Below are positions 52,601 through 60,931 of a stretch of DNA of 64,000 nucleotides, in pieces. Source of the stretch: Micromonospora cabrerizensis (lineage in GTDB: Bacteria > Actinomycetota > Actinomycetes > Mycobacteriales > Micromonosporaceae); NCBI RefSeq assembly GCF_022230955.1, contig NZ_JAKKFI010000064.1:29755-93754 (forward strand), in the 5' to 3' direction. The notes beneath the pieces were generated by a model. The model saw only the letters and a list, made by a program, of their open reading frames with translations. It was not told where the DNA came from and did no database searches. Made by a program: the position numbers and the translations under genes. Each line of letters opens with the position of its first letter. Position 1 is the first letter of the stretch.

Positions 52601-52652
52601 GGTCGGCGACGTCATCGAGACCTTCGAGATGCGGGAGAAGGTTCGCGCCTGA
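49632..52652 (+). CDS. infB: Translation initiation factor IF-2
   Basis: 1006 residues. IF2_N (RVHELAKELGVESKTVLAKLKEMGEFVKSASSTVE), then about 300 residues of Pro/Ala- and Gly/Arg-rich disordered sequence including GGGGG-type RGG-like repeats (~270-380), a second IF2_N, the G domain (GHVDHGKTKLLD, DTPGHEAF, NKVDK), and domains II-IV to the C-terminus. GTG 49632 follows GAGGAG. Last gene of the rimP operon, followed by a 42-bp palindrome. The unusually Gly-rich linker is typical of actinomycete IF-2. Confidence 0.97.
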   Translation: MAGKARVHELAKELGVESKTVLAKLKEMGEFVKSASSTVEAPVARRLRNAFVASAGAPAPAAAPSAPASTPASTPTPTTAPTPGAPRVSAKPMPPRRPTAPAPGPKPKGPVPGAPQPAAPVAKPASAHDIEVAAAEARAAALKAEQEAAVKAAQAARQQQRDNPVRREPPADGNRPGPRPGPAAMPPRPGSPAARPSTPAPGPGARPGGRPPARGAGNNPFGIQGGQQQRPPAAGAGGPRPNSPAGMPPRPSPNSMPPRPSPASMPSQRPAAGRPGPGGAGRPGGGGAGRPGGGGGGFRGGPGGGAGGGGGYRGGPGGGAGAGGGGGYRGGPGGGGGAPGGGFRPGAPSGGGGRPGAGGRGRGGGAAGAFGRPGGRPTRGRKSKKQRRQEFDNLSAPTMSSGAPRGQGQIVRLSRGASLSDFADKINANPGSLVQEMFNLGEMVTATQSCSDDTLHLLGEHLGFDIQIVSPEDEDRELLAQFNIDLDAEVAEERLVSRAPVVTVMGHVDHGKTKLLDAIRKANVVAGEAGGITQHIGAYQVHVPHEGEDRAVTFIDTPGHEAFTAMRARGAQVTDIVILVVAADDGVMPQTIEALNHAKAADVPIVVAVNKVDKPDANPDKVRQQLTEYGLVAEEYGGETMFVNVAAKPGIGIEELLEAVLLTADASLELTAPIDGPAQGVAIEAHLDKGRGAVATVLVQKGTLRAGDSIVAGGAHGRVRAMLDENGNQLTEAGPARPVMVLGLTAPPGAGDTFLAAADDRTVRQIAEQRQARRRAASFANSRGRATLETLMEQLKEGEKTSLNLILKGDVSGSVEALEDALFNLDIPEEVQLKVLDRGVGAITESNVMLASASSEPVTIIGFNVRASNKVREMADREGVEIRYYTVIYQAIEEIEAALKGLLKPEYEEVELGSAEIRDVFRSSKIGNISGCIVRSGVLRRNAKARLLRDGAVVADNLTISSLKRFKDDATEVREGFECGLTLGGYNNVQVGDVIETFEMREKVRA

Positions 52653-52668
52653 TCCGGCAGTGACACGC

Positions 52669-52710
52669 TGATCAAGGGGTTTACGCCGTACGGCGTAAAC
52701 CCCTTGATCA
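52669..52710. terminator. 42-bp perfect palindrome after infB
   Basis: TGATCAAGGGGTTTACGCCG-T/A-complement, fully self-complementary with no loop. 17 bp after the infB stop and 32 bp before ylxP. Acts at least as a strong cruciform/terminator candidate; the lack of loop is unusual. Confidence 0.75.
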
Positions 52711-52742
52711 TGCGGGGCGGGTTGGCGGTATCGTCCGGGGCG

Positions 52743-53039
52743 ATGTTTACCGGAACCGCGGTCTTCGACCTGCTGCTGCCGGGTGACTCCCGGTCGCTCA
52801 AAGCCAAGAGATCATATGTACGGCCGATCGTGGCGGCGCTGCGCCGCTTCGAGGTGTCGGCCGCCGAGGTGGGTGCGCTCGACCTGCACGGTCGGGCGCA
52901 GATAGCGGTGGCCGCGGTGGCCGCCGAGGCGGCGCACGTCCGCGAGGTGCTCGACTCCTGTGAGCGCCTGGTGGCGGCCCGTCCCGAGGTCGAGCTGCTG
53001 TCGGTTGGACGCCGGTTGTACGGCGTGGACGACGACTGA
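52743..53039 (+). CDS. DUF503 family protein YlxP
   Basis: 98 residues: FDLLLPGDSRSLKAKRSYVRPIVAALRRFEVSAAEVGALDLHGRAQIAVAAVAAEAAHVREVLDSCERLV is the DUF503 ferredoxin-like pattern. Conserved between infB and rbfA; proposed to assist ribosome assembly. ATG 52743. Confidence 0.93.
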   Translation: MFTGTAVFDLLLPGDSRSLKAKRSYVRPIVAALRRFEVSAAEVGALDLHGRAQIAVAAVAAEAAHVREVLDSCERLVAARPEVELLSVGRRLYGVDDD

Positions 53040-53165
53040 CGGCGGTGCCGGCTGTGCCGGGCGACCGGCGCGGCCGCGAAGGTAGTGTTCGAGATGTTGG
53101 CCGGTCGGCCGGCGGCCCCCGGGTCGCCGGGTCGGCCGGGAGCAGGACGCCGTGGAGGTGGCGAG

Positions 53166-53669
53166 ATGTCTGATCCGGCCAAGGTACGCCGGCACGCGGA
53201 ACGGGTGCGTGAGCTGGTCGCGTCGGTGGTGCGGAGCCAGATCAAGGACCCGCGGCTCGGGATGATCACCATCACCGATGCCCGGATTACCGCTGACCTG
53301 CGTGACGCGACGGTCTTCTACACGGTGCTCGGTGACTCGGTGGCCCAGGCGGACACCGCGGCGGCTCTGGAGAGCGCCAAGGGGCTGCTGCGCAGCACCG
53401 TCGGCAAGGCGCTCGGGCTGCGTCACTCGCCGACCCTCACGTTCGTCCTCGACGACGTTCAGGACCAGGTCAAGCACATCGACGACCTGCTCGCCGCCGC
53501 CCGCAACGCCGACGCCGAGGTGCAGCGGATCGCCGCCCAGGCGAAGTACGCGGGTGAGGCCCAGCCGTACCGGGTGGACGACGACGAGACGGACGAGGCC
53601 GACGAGACGGACGAGGCCGAGGAGGCCACCGACGTCAAGGAGACCCCGCGGGGTGGGGAAACGCGGTGA
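53166..53669 (+). CDS. rbfA: Ribosome-binding factor A
   Basis: 167 residues. KH-fold: RVRELVASVVRSQIKDPRLGMITITDARITADLRDATVFYTVLGD, and LRHSPTLTFVLDDVQDQVKHIDDLL. Late 30S maturation and cold adaptation. Acidic C-terminal tail (DETDEADETDEAEE). GGAGG before ATG 53166; the stop overlaps the next start (GTGA). Confidence 0.95.
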   Translation: MSDPAKVRRHAERVRELVASVVRSQIKDPRLGMITITDARITADLRDATVFYTVLGDSVAQADTAAALESAKGLLRSTVGKALGLRHSPTLTFVLDDVQDQVKHIDDLLAAARNADAEVQRIAAQAKYAGEAQPYRVDDDETDEADETDEAEEATDVKETPRGGETR

Positions 53670-54724
53670 CCAGCACCGCCAGCGTCCCGCTAGCCGGGGC
53701 GGCCGTGCTTGTCCCCGCCGAGGCGGACTGGGCCGCGGCCGAGGCGTTGCTGCGGGCTGTGCCGCCGAACGGTCGGGTGCTGCTGATCTGTCACGTCAAC
53801 CCGGACGGCGACGCGCTGGGCAGCATGCTCGGCTTCGGTCTGGGTCTGCGGCAGCTCGGCGTACGCGAGGTGCAGGCGACCTTCCCGGGGCCGCCGGAGG
53901 TGCCGGAGCCGTTCCACGGGCTGCCCGGGCTCGACCTGTTGGTCCCGGCGGACGCCGCGGACGTCGCACCCGATCTGGTGATCTGCTTCGACGCGGCGAG
54001 CGAGTCGCGCCTCGGTGAGTTGGCCGGGCGGCTGTCGTCCGCGGGTGCGGCGCTGGTGCTGGACCACCACGCCTCCAACCCGGGCTTCGGCACCGTCAAC
54101 CTGGTCGACCCGGGTGCCGCGGCGACGTCGGTGGTGGCCGAGCAGTTGCTGGCCCGGCTCGGGGTCGTGGTGGATCGGGCCATCGCCGAGTGCCTCTACG
54201 TGGCCCTGACCACGGATACTGGTTCGTTCCGGTTCGCGGCGACCACTCCGGCGGTGCACGAGATGGCCGCCCGGTTGCTGGCGACCGGCATCTCGCCTGG
54301 TGACATCTCCCGGCGGGTCTTCGACACGCGGCCCTTCGGCGCGGTCCGCCTCTTCGGTGAGGTGCTCGGCCGGGCGCAGCTGGAGCCCAGCGCTGCCGGC
54401 GGCCGGGGGTTGGTCTGGACCTTCGCCACCCTCGACGACCTGGCCCGGCACGACCAGCGGCCGTACGTGCTGGAGGCGTTGATCGACTCGGTGCGCTGCA
54501 CCGCCGAGGCCGATGTGGGCTGTGTGTTGAAGCAGACCACGTCGGGTGAGTGGGCGGTGTCGATGCGCAGCAAGGGCGCGGTGGACGTCAGCCGGGTCGC
54601 GGTCGCGCTGGGCGGTGGTGGGCACACGTTCGCGGCCGGGTTCACCGGTCGGGGCAGCGTCGAGCAGGTGGTCGAGTCGATCCGCGGCCAACTGGACGAG
54701 GCGCTGGTCCGCCCCGCACGCTGA
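53666..54724 (+). CDS. DHH/DHHA1 bifunctional oligoribonuclease/pAp phosphatase (NrnA-like)
   Basis: 352 residues. CHVNPDGDALGSMLG, DHHASN and TTDTGSFRF form the DHH metal site; C-terminal GGGGHTFAAGF is the DHHA1 substrate loop. Degrades nanoRNA and pAp, and in mycobacteria linear dinucleotides of c-di-AMP/c-di-GMP. GTG 53666 overlaps rbfA. Conserved partner of rbfA in actinobacteria. Confidence 0.93.
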   Translation: MTSTASVPLAGAAVLVPAEADWAAAEALLRAVPPNGRVLLICHVNPDGDALGSMLGFGLGLRQLGVREVQATFPGPPEVPEPFHGLPGLDLLVPADAADVAPDLVICFDAASESRLGELAGRLSSAGAALVLDHHASNPGFGTVNLVDPGAAATSVVAEQLLARLGVVVDRAIAECLYVALTTDTGSFRFAATTPAVHEMAARLLATGISPGDISRRVFDTRPFGAVRLFGEVLGRAQLEPSAAGGRGLVWTFATLDDLARHDQRPYVLEALIDSVRCTAEADVGCVLKQTTSGEWAVSMRSKGAVDVSRVAVALGGGGHTFAAGFTGRGSVEQVVESIRGQLDEALVRPAR

Positions 54725-54824
54725 CGCGGCGTTCGTCGCCATCGATCCGTGATCCGGAAGATCAGGGTCAGCTCCGGGGAGTGTTGGTCTTCCCGCGCTC
54801 CGTGAGACCGGGAAGAATTGCGGG

Positions 54825-55232
54825 ATGGAGCAGCCGCACGACCTCACCGTGGAGGCCCCCCGCGCATGGGACCGGCCCGCCGTCTCCGTTCCCGTCCTGG
54901 TCTGCCTGTCGCTCGTCGGTGGCCGGTTCGCGTCCTTCTCCACCGAGGCGAATCTGTTCACGCTCGGCACCGGCGGGGTGCTGATCTGGCTCGGTCTGAG
55001 CAATCGGGTGCCCCGCCGACCGGCGCCGCGTCGTCTGGGTCCGGGAGCGGCCTGGTGGGCGGTCCCGGTGGTGGTCTTCGGCGTCTTCGAGGGGGCGACC
55101 TTCGTGCTGGCGGTCGGCGATGACTTCCCCACCTTCTCCCGGCTGGCCGACCCTCTCCTGGAGGACCACCTGACCCGCTCGGCGGTCTGGTTCGCCTGGC
55201 TGGCCGCCTTCTGGGGGCTGGTGCGGCGATGA
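54825..55232 (+). CDS. Small membrane protein of unknown function
   Basis: 135 residues with three to four hydrophobic segments (VSVPVLVCLSLVGG, LFTLGTGGVLIWLGLS, AAWWAVPVVVFGVFEGATFVLAV, SAVWFAWLAAFWGL). No recognised family. ATG 54825. Overlaps the next gene by ATGA, so the two are coupled and likely act together. Confidence 0.75.
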   Translation: MEQPHDLTVEAPRAWDRPAVSVPVLVCLSLVGGRFASFSTEANLFTLGTGGVLIWLGLSNRVPRRPAPRRLGPGAAWWAVPVVVFGVFEGATFVLAVGDDFPTFSRLADPLLEDHLTRSAVWFAWLAAFWGLVRR

Positions 55233-55441
55233 TGCGGGCTCTCGCGATCGGCGGTTTCCTGACCTCGCTGGTCCTCTTCGCCGTGGTCGAGTGGATGGCT
55301 CGGCGGGAGGGCTCCCGGATCCCCACGCTGGGCGAGGTCTGTGCCTACGTGATGCGCTACGAGGTCGGTCCGGTGCCGGTGGGCCGGATCGGTCTGTTCG
55401 GGTTCTGGTGGTGGCTGGGCTGGCACTTTCTGGCCCGCTGA
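55229..55441 (+). CDS. Small two-helix membrane protein of unknown function
   Basis: 70 residues: an N-terminal helix (ALAIGGFLTSLVLFAVVEWMARR) and a C-terminal Trp-rich helix (LFGFWWWLGWHFLAR). Start overlaps the stop of the preceding membrane protein. Function unknown. Confidence 0.75.
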   Translation: MMRALAIGGFLTSLVLFAVVEWMARREGSRIPTLGEVCAYVMRYEVGPVPVGRIGLFGFWWWLGWHFLAR

Positions 55442-55709
55442 GGCTGGTTGCCGACTGTCCAGATGGCGGGAACCGAGAGCAGCATGTGGACCTGAACGAT
55501 AACTTGGGAGAGGGCCGGCGCCGCACGGCGGCGCAGGTCATGGGTGGTGGTGCCACACCTCGTGCCGCCTCCCTCCAGGGTCGCACCGACCCGGGCTCAC
55601 GCTGCCCAGTCGGCTGCTCCGGTAATCCCGGACCGCCGTGGGGCGCTCAGCAGGACCGCCCGTGAGGGCCGCCGCGTGCCGGTGGCTCGCTCCCTGGAAG
55701 GACCCCACC

Positions 55710-55799
55710 ATGCCGAACAAGCCCAAGCCCGAGACCACCGACGACGCCCGCGAGCAGGCCCGCCGCGCACTGCAGACGTCGATGGACACCCGTCAGTGA
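55710..55799 (+). CDS. 29-residue hydrophilic small protein
   Basis: ATG 55710 to TGA 55797: MPNKPKPETTDDAREQARRA followed by LQTSMDTRQ, with a good GGAAGG Shine-Dalgarno at about 55696-55701. Charged, helix-forming, no Cys or membrane segment. Below usual calling length. The rest of the 556-bp interval 55442-55997 shows no other credible gene. Confidence 0.5.
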   Translation: MPNKPKPETTDDAREQARRALQTSMDTRQ

Positions 55800-55997
55800 T
55801 TCGACGCGTCCGGCGGTGATGTCGCCGACGGCCTCCGTCGACCGCGTCACCGCCTGACCGGCCACCCGCCCGGCGACCGTCTGGCCCGGGCTGGCCCACC
55901 GGTTCGTCGACCACTGACCCGGCAACCCCAGAGCCACCCCCGGTAAGTGCTGCTGATCCTTGCGATCCTTACTCGGGGCGTGACAGGATCGCCGGCG

Positions 55998-57311
55998 ATG
56001 AACACCAGCACCCTTGTCGCGTCCCCTCGGCGGATCGCCAGCCTGGCCCTGCCGGCCCTCGTGGTGCTCGCCGCCGAGCCGCTCTACGTGCTGGTCGACA
56101 CGGCCGTGGTCGGTCACCTCGGCCGGGTGCCGCTCGCCGCGCTCGCCGTCGGGGGCACCGTGATGACCCTCACCGCATGGGTCGGCACCGTTGTCGCGTA
56201 CGGCACCACCGGTCGCGCGGCCCGCCGATTCGGCGCGGGTGACCGGGCCGCCGCGGTGGCCGAGGGCGTCCAGTCGTCCTGGCTGGCGTTCGGTGTCGGT
56301 CTGCTGATCGCGATCGGCATGCAGTTCGGCGGCGGCGCGCTCGCCCGTACCCTCGCCGGCGGTGGTGGCGAAGTGGCCGACGCCGCCGCGCACTGGCTGC
56401 GGATCGCGGCCCTCGGCGCCCCCGGCCTGCTGCTCGCCGCCGCCGGCAACGGCTGGCTGCGCGGCGTGCAGGACACCCGCCGCCCGTTGTTCTTCGTGCT
56501 CGGCCCCAACCTGCTCTCCGCGCTGCTCTGCCCGCTGCTGGTCTACCCCGCCGGGCTCGGCCTGATCGGCTCGGCGGTGGCCAACGTCGTCGCGCAGACC
56601 CTCTGTGGCGCGCTGTTCGCCGCGGCGCTGGTCGCCGAACGGGTGTCGCTGCACCCCCGGCCCCGCGTGATCCGCCAGCAGTTGGTGCTCAGCCGGGACC
56701 TGCTGATCCGAGGGCTGGCGTTCCAGGCCAGCTTCCTCTCCGCGACCGCCGTCGCCGCCCGCTTCGGCGCCGCCGCCGTCGGCGCCCACCAGATCGCCCT
56801 GCAACTCTGGTTCTTCACCGCGCTGGTGCTCGACGCGCTGGCCATCGCCGCCCAGTCGCTGGTGGGCGCCGCGCTCGGTGCCGGGGACGACGCGGAAGCC
56901 CGGGCGCTCGCCCGCCGGATCGGGCTGCTCGGCGGCGTCTGCGGCGTCGGCTTCGCGCTGCTCATCGCCGCCGGCGCCGGCGTCGTACCGTCGTGGTTCA
57001 GCTCCGACACGGGGGTACGCGAGCAGGCCATGGCGGCCTGGCCGTGGTTCGTCGTCATGCTGCCGCTGGCCGGGGTGGTGTTCGCCCTCGACGGCGTGCT
57101 GATCGGCGCGGGAGACGTGCGTTACCTGCGCAACCTCACCATCGTGGCGGCGCTCGGCGGCTTCCTGCCGGCCATCTGGCTGGCGTACGCCCTCGACCTC
57201 GGGCTGGGCGGTATCTGGGCCGGGCTCACCCTGTTCGTGGTGATCCGGCTGGTCGCCCTGCTGCTGCGCCTGCGCAACGGCGGTTGGGCGGTCACCGGCG
57301 CGGTCCGCTGA
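55998..57311 (+). CDS. MATE family efflux transporter (DinF branch)
   Basis: 437 residues, 12 membrane helices in two homologous halves. Start of the barrel RIASLALPALVVLAAEPLYVLVDTAVVGHLGRVPLAALAVGG is typical DinF. Second half repeats with ALVLDALAIAAQSLVGAALGAGDDAEARALARR. Substrate unknown. ATG 55998 chosen as the family-like start; Shine-Dalgarno weak. A MATE gene between rbfA/nrnA and truB is common in Micromonosporaceae and Streptomyces (from memory). Confidence 0.92.
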   Translation: MNTSTLVASPRRIASLALPALVVLAAEPLYVLVDTAVVGHLGRVPLAALAVGGTVMTLTAWVGTVVAYGTTGRAARRFGAGDRAAAVAEGVQSSWLAFGVGLLIAIGMQFGGGALARTLAGGGGEVADAAAHWLRIAALGAPGLLLAAAGNGWLRGVQDTRRPLFFVLGPNLLSALLCPLLVYPAGLGLIGSAVANVVAQTLCGALFAAALVAERVSLHPRPRVIRQQLVLSRDLLIRGLAFQASFLSATAVAARFGAAAVGAHQIALQLWFFTALVLDALAIAAQSLVGAALGAGDDAEARALARRIGLLGGVCGVGFALLIAAGAGVVPSWFSSDTGVREQAMAAWPWFVVMLPLAGVVFALDGVLIGAGDVRYLRNLTIVAALGGFLPAIWLAYALDLGLGGIWAGLTLFVVIRLVALLLRLRNGGWAVTGAVR

Positions 57312-57337
57312 CCGGGTCGGCGGCCCCGCCGGTCAGC
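57307..57337. terminator. Bidirectional stem-loop covering both stop codons
   Basis: GCTGACCGG ... CCGGTCAGC with a 13-nt loop. The MATE stop TGA (57309-57311) lies in the left arm and the reverse-strand stop of the next gene (57333-57335) in the right arm. Confidence 0.7.
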
Positions 57338-58328
57338 AGCGCGTGGTCGTCGGCGTGGGCGCGTCGAGGTCGAAGATCGTACCCGGGTCGCCCGCGGGAA
57401 TCCGGTCCTGGTGCGCGGAGGCCACCCAGAACTGCTCGTGCACCCAACCGTCGCGCAGCGCTGCACAGTCCGCGTTCCAGGTCACGGCGTCTGCCGAGGT
57501 GATCCAGAGACCCCGGGCGGGTGCCGGCACGTCGTCCGGGTGCGGCACCTGCCACACGACGCTGTCGCGCACTGCCACCAGGCTGGCGCCGGCGGGCGCC
57601 CGCAGGTCCACGTCGAAGGGGTACGCCCAGACGAACTCCGTGGAGACCTCCAGCACCCGGATGCCGTTCGCCCTGGTGGCCCGGTAACTGATCCGGCCGT
57701 CGGCGCGGGCGCCCGGCTCCCACTCCGACGGCGACGCCATCCGCGTCGCGTACCGCAGGAAGCTGTTGTTGGAGAAATCCGACCGGAGCTGCTCGCGGGC
57801 GTCCGGGGCGAGCAGCGCGAGGAACGGCTCCGGGTCGCCCAAGAACATCGACGTGTCGACCCGGCTCTCGATCAGCGCCTTGCGCACCGACTCCAGCGCG
57901 GTCCGCACCTGGCCCTCGGTGAACGGGCCGGTGCCCTTGGCCGCCGGCATCCGCACGGCCTCCTCGGCTGGGGCGAAGGAGGCCGCCGGCGACCCGGCGA
58001 ACAGGTCGCGCGGCTCGCCGACCCTGCTCAGCGGTGGCGTGGGGCTCGCCGAGGCGGACGCGCCGCCACCTCCGGAGATCCGGCCGACCAGCACCACGCC
58101 ACCGACGACCATCAGCAGCGCCAGCACCGGCCCGAGGCCGACCATCAGCGCCCCGTTGTGCCGGGCCGAGAAGAAGCGGACGCGGTCCCATCCGGTGGGC
58201 TGGCGCTCGGTCTGCGACGACCGCATCCACTCCGGTAGCTGCACCGGGTTGACCTGCGCGACCGCGGCCGGTGGCGGCGGCTCGACCGGGTCCGTCGGGG
58301 TGGGCTCGTTCGGCGACGTGTGCTCCAT
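57333..58328 (-). CDS. Single-pass membrane protein with LPEWMR motif, unknown function
   Basis: 331 residues. Pro/Thr-rich cytosolic N-terminus with VQLPEWMRSSQ near residue 32, one membrane helix (ALMVGLGPVLALLMVVGGVVLVG, ~65-87), then an extracytoplasmic domain of ~235 residues (TEGQVRTALESVRKALIESRVDTSMFLGDPEPFLALLAP; EFVWAYPFDVDLRAP; TWNADCAALRDGWVHEQFWV). GGAGGAA before ATG 58328. Ten nt downstream of a smaller protein with the same motif, so cotranscribed. Confidence 0.8.
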   Translation of the reverse strand: MEHTSPNEPTPTDPVEPPPPAAVAQVNPVQLPEWMRSSQTERQPTGWDRVRFFSARHNGALMVGLGPVLALLMVVGGVVLVGRISGGGGASASASPTPPLSRVGEPRDLFAGSPAASFAPAEEAVRMPAAKGTGPFTEGQVRTALESVRKALIESRVDTSMFLGDPEPFLALLAPDAREQLRSDFSNNSFLRYATRMASPSEWEPGARADGRISYRATRANGIRVLEVSTEFVWAYPFDVDLRAPAGASLVAVRDSVVWQVPHPDDVPAPARGLWITSADAVTWNADCAALRDGWVHEQFWVASAHQDRIPAGDPGTIFDLDAPTPTTTRC

Positions 58329-58338
58329 CGTTCCTCCG

Positions 58339-58641
58339 TCAGTATTCGCCGCTGATGGCCAGCGCAAGCAGGTAGTAGGCGCCGGCCACCAGCGCGGTCC
58401 CGAGGACGGCCGCCACGACGAACGACAGCACGGCGACGAGGTTCGGATGCGACTCGCTCCAGCGGACCCGGCCGCGCCAGTGCCACACCGCCCGCCGGAC
58501 GCTCCGCAGCGCCGGCCAGCTCTCGATCAGGTCGTCGACGTAGCGCGCCAGGGTCCGTCGCCTCGGCGCGGGATGCCGCATCCACTCCGGCAGGTCGACC
58601 CTCTCGCGGTGCTGGTGGGCGCGACGGCGGTCGGGGGTCAT
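58339..58641 (-). CDS. Small membrane protein with LPEWMR motif, unknown function
   Basis: 100 residues: basic N-terminus with VDLPEWMRHPAPRRR near residue 17, a Trp/Arg-rich amphipathic middle and one C-terminal membrane helix (LVAVLSFVVAAVLGTALVAGAYYLLALAI). Starts at ATG 58641 inside a much longer artefactual frame. Shares VxLPEWMR and the motif-then-helix layout with its neighbour. Confidence 0.75.
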   Translation of the reverse strand: MTPDRRRAHQHRERVDLPEWMRHPAPRRRTLARYVDDLIESWPALRSVRRAVWHWRGRVRWSESHPNLVAVLSFVVAAVLGTALVAGAYYLLALAISGEY

Positions 58642-58842
58642 CGGCGGTCCTGATCTCACGTCGGGGTCAGCGGACGGATGATCTTCGCACCCGTCGGGGC
58701 CGGCCGGCTGCCCCGGCCTGACAAACCGCCTGATCGGCACCTCGGCCCGACAAAGCCGCTCAGCCCGGCGGGCGGAGGCTCGGGTCACGCCGGGCCTGCC
58801 CACACACCGCCGGGTGCCGGGCATCTGGCAGGCTTGGCCGAC

Positions 58843-59727
58843 GTGAGCACCGATGGTCTGATCGTGGTCGACAAGCCCGGCGGCATGACGTCGCACGACG
58901 TGGTGGCGCGGATCCGCCGACTGGCGAAGACCCGGCGGGTCGGGCACGGCGGCACCCTCGACCCGATGGCCACCGGAGTGCTGGTGATCGGCGTGGGCCG
59001 CGCCACCCGCCTGCTCACCTACGTGATCGGCGCGGGCAAGAGCTACACCGGCACCATCCGGCTCGGCCAGGCCACCGTCACCGACGACGCCGAGGGCGAC
59101 GTGATCGCCACCGCGCCCGCCGGTCACCTCACCGACGACGCGATCCGGTCGGCGTTGACCGCGCTGAGCGGCGAGGTCGACCAGGTGCCGAGCGCGGTCA
59201 GCGCCATCAAGATCGACGGGCAGCGGGCGTACAAGCGGGTCCGCGACGGGGAGAGCGTCGAGCTGCCCGCGCGCCGGGTCACCATCTCCCGGCTGGAGGT
59301 GCTGGCGATCCGCCGTACCGAGCCGGACGTGGTGGACGTCGACGTGGACGTGACCTGCTCCTCCGGCACGTACATCCGGGCCATCGCCCGCGACGCGGGC
59401 CTGGCGCTCGACGTCGGAGGCCACCTGACCGCGCTGCGCCGCACCGCGGTGGGCGGCTTCACCCTCGCCGAGGCGGCGACCCTCGACGAGTTGGAGCAGC
59501 GCGCCCCGGACGTGGTGAACCTGCCGCTGGACGCGGCGGCCGACCGCTTCTTCCCGCGCCGCGAGGCCACGCCCGAGGAGGCTCGGGTGCTCGCCCACGG
59601 CGGGCCACTGGACCCGGCCGGCCTCAGCGGCCCGTACGCCGTCTTCGGGCCGGCCGGCGGCCTGATCGCTATCGTCAGCGAGCGGGACGGGCGGGCCCGC
59701 GCGGAGATCGTGCTCGCCCCGGCCTGA
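58843..59727 (+). CDS. truB: tRNA pseudouridine(55) synthase
   Basis: 294 residues. Family start DGLIVVDKPGGMTSHDVV, catalytic Asp in GHGGTLDPMATGVL, VPSAVSAIKIDGQRAYKRVRDGE, CSSGTYIRAIARDAG, and a C-terminal PUA-like part. GTG 58843 is the family-like start with only a weak Shine-Dalgarno; upstream in-frame codons to 58678 are rejected. Confidence 0.95.
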   Translation: MSTDGLIVVDKPGGMTSHDVVARIRRLAKTRRVGHGGTLDPMATGVLVIGVGRATRLLTYVIGAGKSYTGTIRLGQATVTDDAEGDVIATAPAGHLTDDAIRSALTALSGEVDQVPSAVSAIKIDGQRAYKRVRDGESVELPARRVTISRLEVLAIRRTEPDVVDVDVDVTCSSGTYIRAIARDAGLALDVGGHLTALRRTAVGGFTLAEAATLDELEQRAPDVVNLPLDAAADRFFPRREATPEEARVLAHGGPLDPAGLSGPYAVFGPAGGLIAIVSERDGRARAEIVLAPA

Positions 59728-59802
59728 CAACGGGGAGCAGTCCGCCGGCCCGGAGCCGGCGGTGTCGACCCGCCGGCCGGCGGGACAGCAGGGAGGAACG
59801 GC

Positions 59803-60732
59803 ATGCAGCGGTGGCGGGGGTACGACGCGGCGCCCGGTGGGTGGGGGCGCTCGGTCGTCACCATCGGCGTCTTCGACGGCGTGCACAGGGGGCACCAGGC
59901 GACCATCGGGCACGCCGTGGCCCGGGCCCGGGAGTTGGGCGTGCAGTCGGTGGTGGTCACCTTCGACCCGCACCCGGCCGAGGTGGTCCGCCCCGGTTCG
60001 CATCCGGCGGTGCTCACCGAGCCGGCCCGTAAGGCGGAGCTGATCGAGGAACTCGGCGTGGACGTCCTCTGCGTGGTGCCGTTCACCCCCGAGTTCTCCC
60101 GGCTGCCGGCCGAGCAGTTCGTGCACGACGTCCTGGTCGAGCACCTGCACGCGGCGCTGGTGGTGGTCGGCCGCAACTTCCGCTTCGGGCACCGGGCAGC
60201 CGGCGACGTGGCGCTGCTGGAGCGGCTGGGGCAGACCTTCGGCTTCGGCGTGGAGGGCGGCCCGCTGGTCGCCGAGGACGGCACCGTCTTCTCCTCCACG
60301 TACATCCGCTCCTGCGTCGACGCGGGCGACGTGGGTGCGGCTGCCGCCGCGCTGGGCCGCCCGCACCGCCTGGAGGGCGTGGTGGTCCGCGGCGACCAGC
60401 GGGGCCGCGAGCTTGGCTTTCCCACCGCCAACCTGCTCTGCCACCGGTACGCGGCGGTGCCCGCCGACGGGGTGTACGCCGCCCGGCTGATTCGCCGTGG
60501 GCAGCGTGAACCGCTGATGGCGGCGGTCTCGGTCGGCACCAACCCGACGTTCTCCGGCCGGGAGCGGCGGGTGGAGGCGTACGCGCTGGACTTCTCCGGT
60601 GACCTGTACGGCGAACGGCTGGCCCTGGACTTCGTGGCGCGCCTGCGGGGCCAGATCCGCTACGACTCGATCGAGCCGTTGATCGCCCAGATGAACCAGG
60701 ACGTCACGCGTACCCGGACCGCTCTGGCCTGA
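59803..60732 (+). CDS. ribF: Bifunctional riboflavin kinase/FAD synthetase
   Basis: 309 residues. N-terminal FMN adenylyltransferase: VVTIGVFDGVHRGHQATIGHAV, VVTFDPHPAEVV, VVGRNFRFGHRAAG, SSTYIRSCVDAGDV. C-terminal riboflavin kinase: GRELGFPTANLL, VSVGTNPTFSGRERRVEAYALDFSGDLYGERLALDF. Makes FMN and FAD. GGGAGG before ATG 59803. Part of truB-ribF-rpsO-pnp order. Confidence 0.96.
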   Translation: MQRWRGYDAAPGGWGRSVVTIGVFDGVHRGHQATIGHAVARARELGVQSVVVTFDPHPAEVVRPGSHPAVLTEPARKAELIEELGVDVLCVVPFTPEFSRLPAEQFVHDVLVEHLHAALVVVGRNFRFGHRAAGDVALLERLGQTFGFGVEGGPLVAEDGTVFSSTYIRSCVDAGDVGAAAAALGRPHRLEGVVVRGDQRGRELGFPTANLLCHRYAAVPADGVYAARLIRRGQREPLMAAVSVGTNPTFSGRERRVEAYALDFSGDLYGERLALDFVARLRGQIRYDSIEPLIAQMNQDVTRTRTALA

Positions 60733-60931
60733 CCGGCACCGGCCGGCGGGGCCCTGCCGAGGCCCTTGGCCGGGTGTTACCGGCGAGTGCTGGTAGTCTT
60801 GCCGAGACGTCGGGTGACCGGCGTGGGGCCTCGCGTGCCTGCTCGACGCCGCGGGTGCGAGGTACCGGTCCGTTCCCGGTCCATCGGGACGACGGACACC
60901 TACTTGATCAACCCATCGAAACAGGGAGAAC

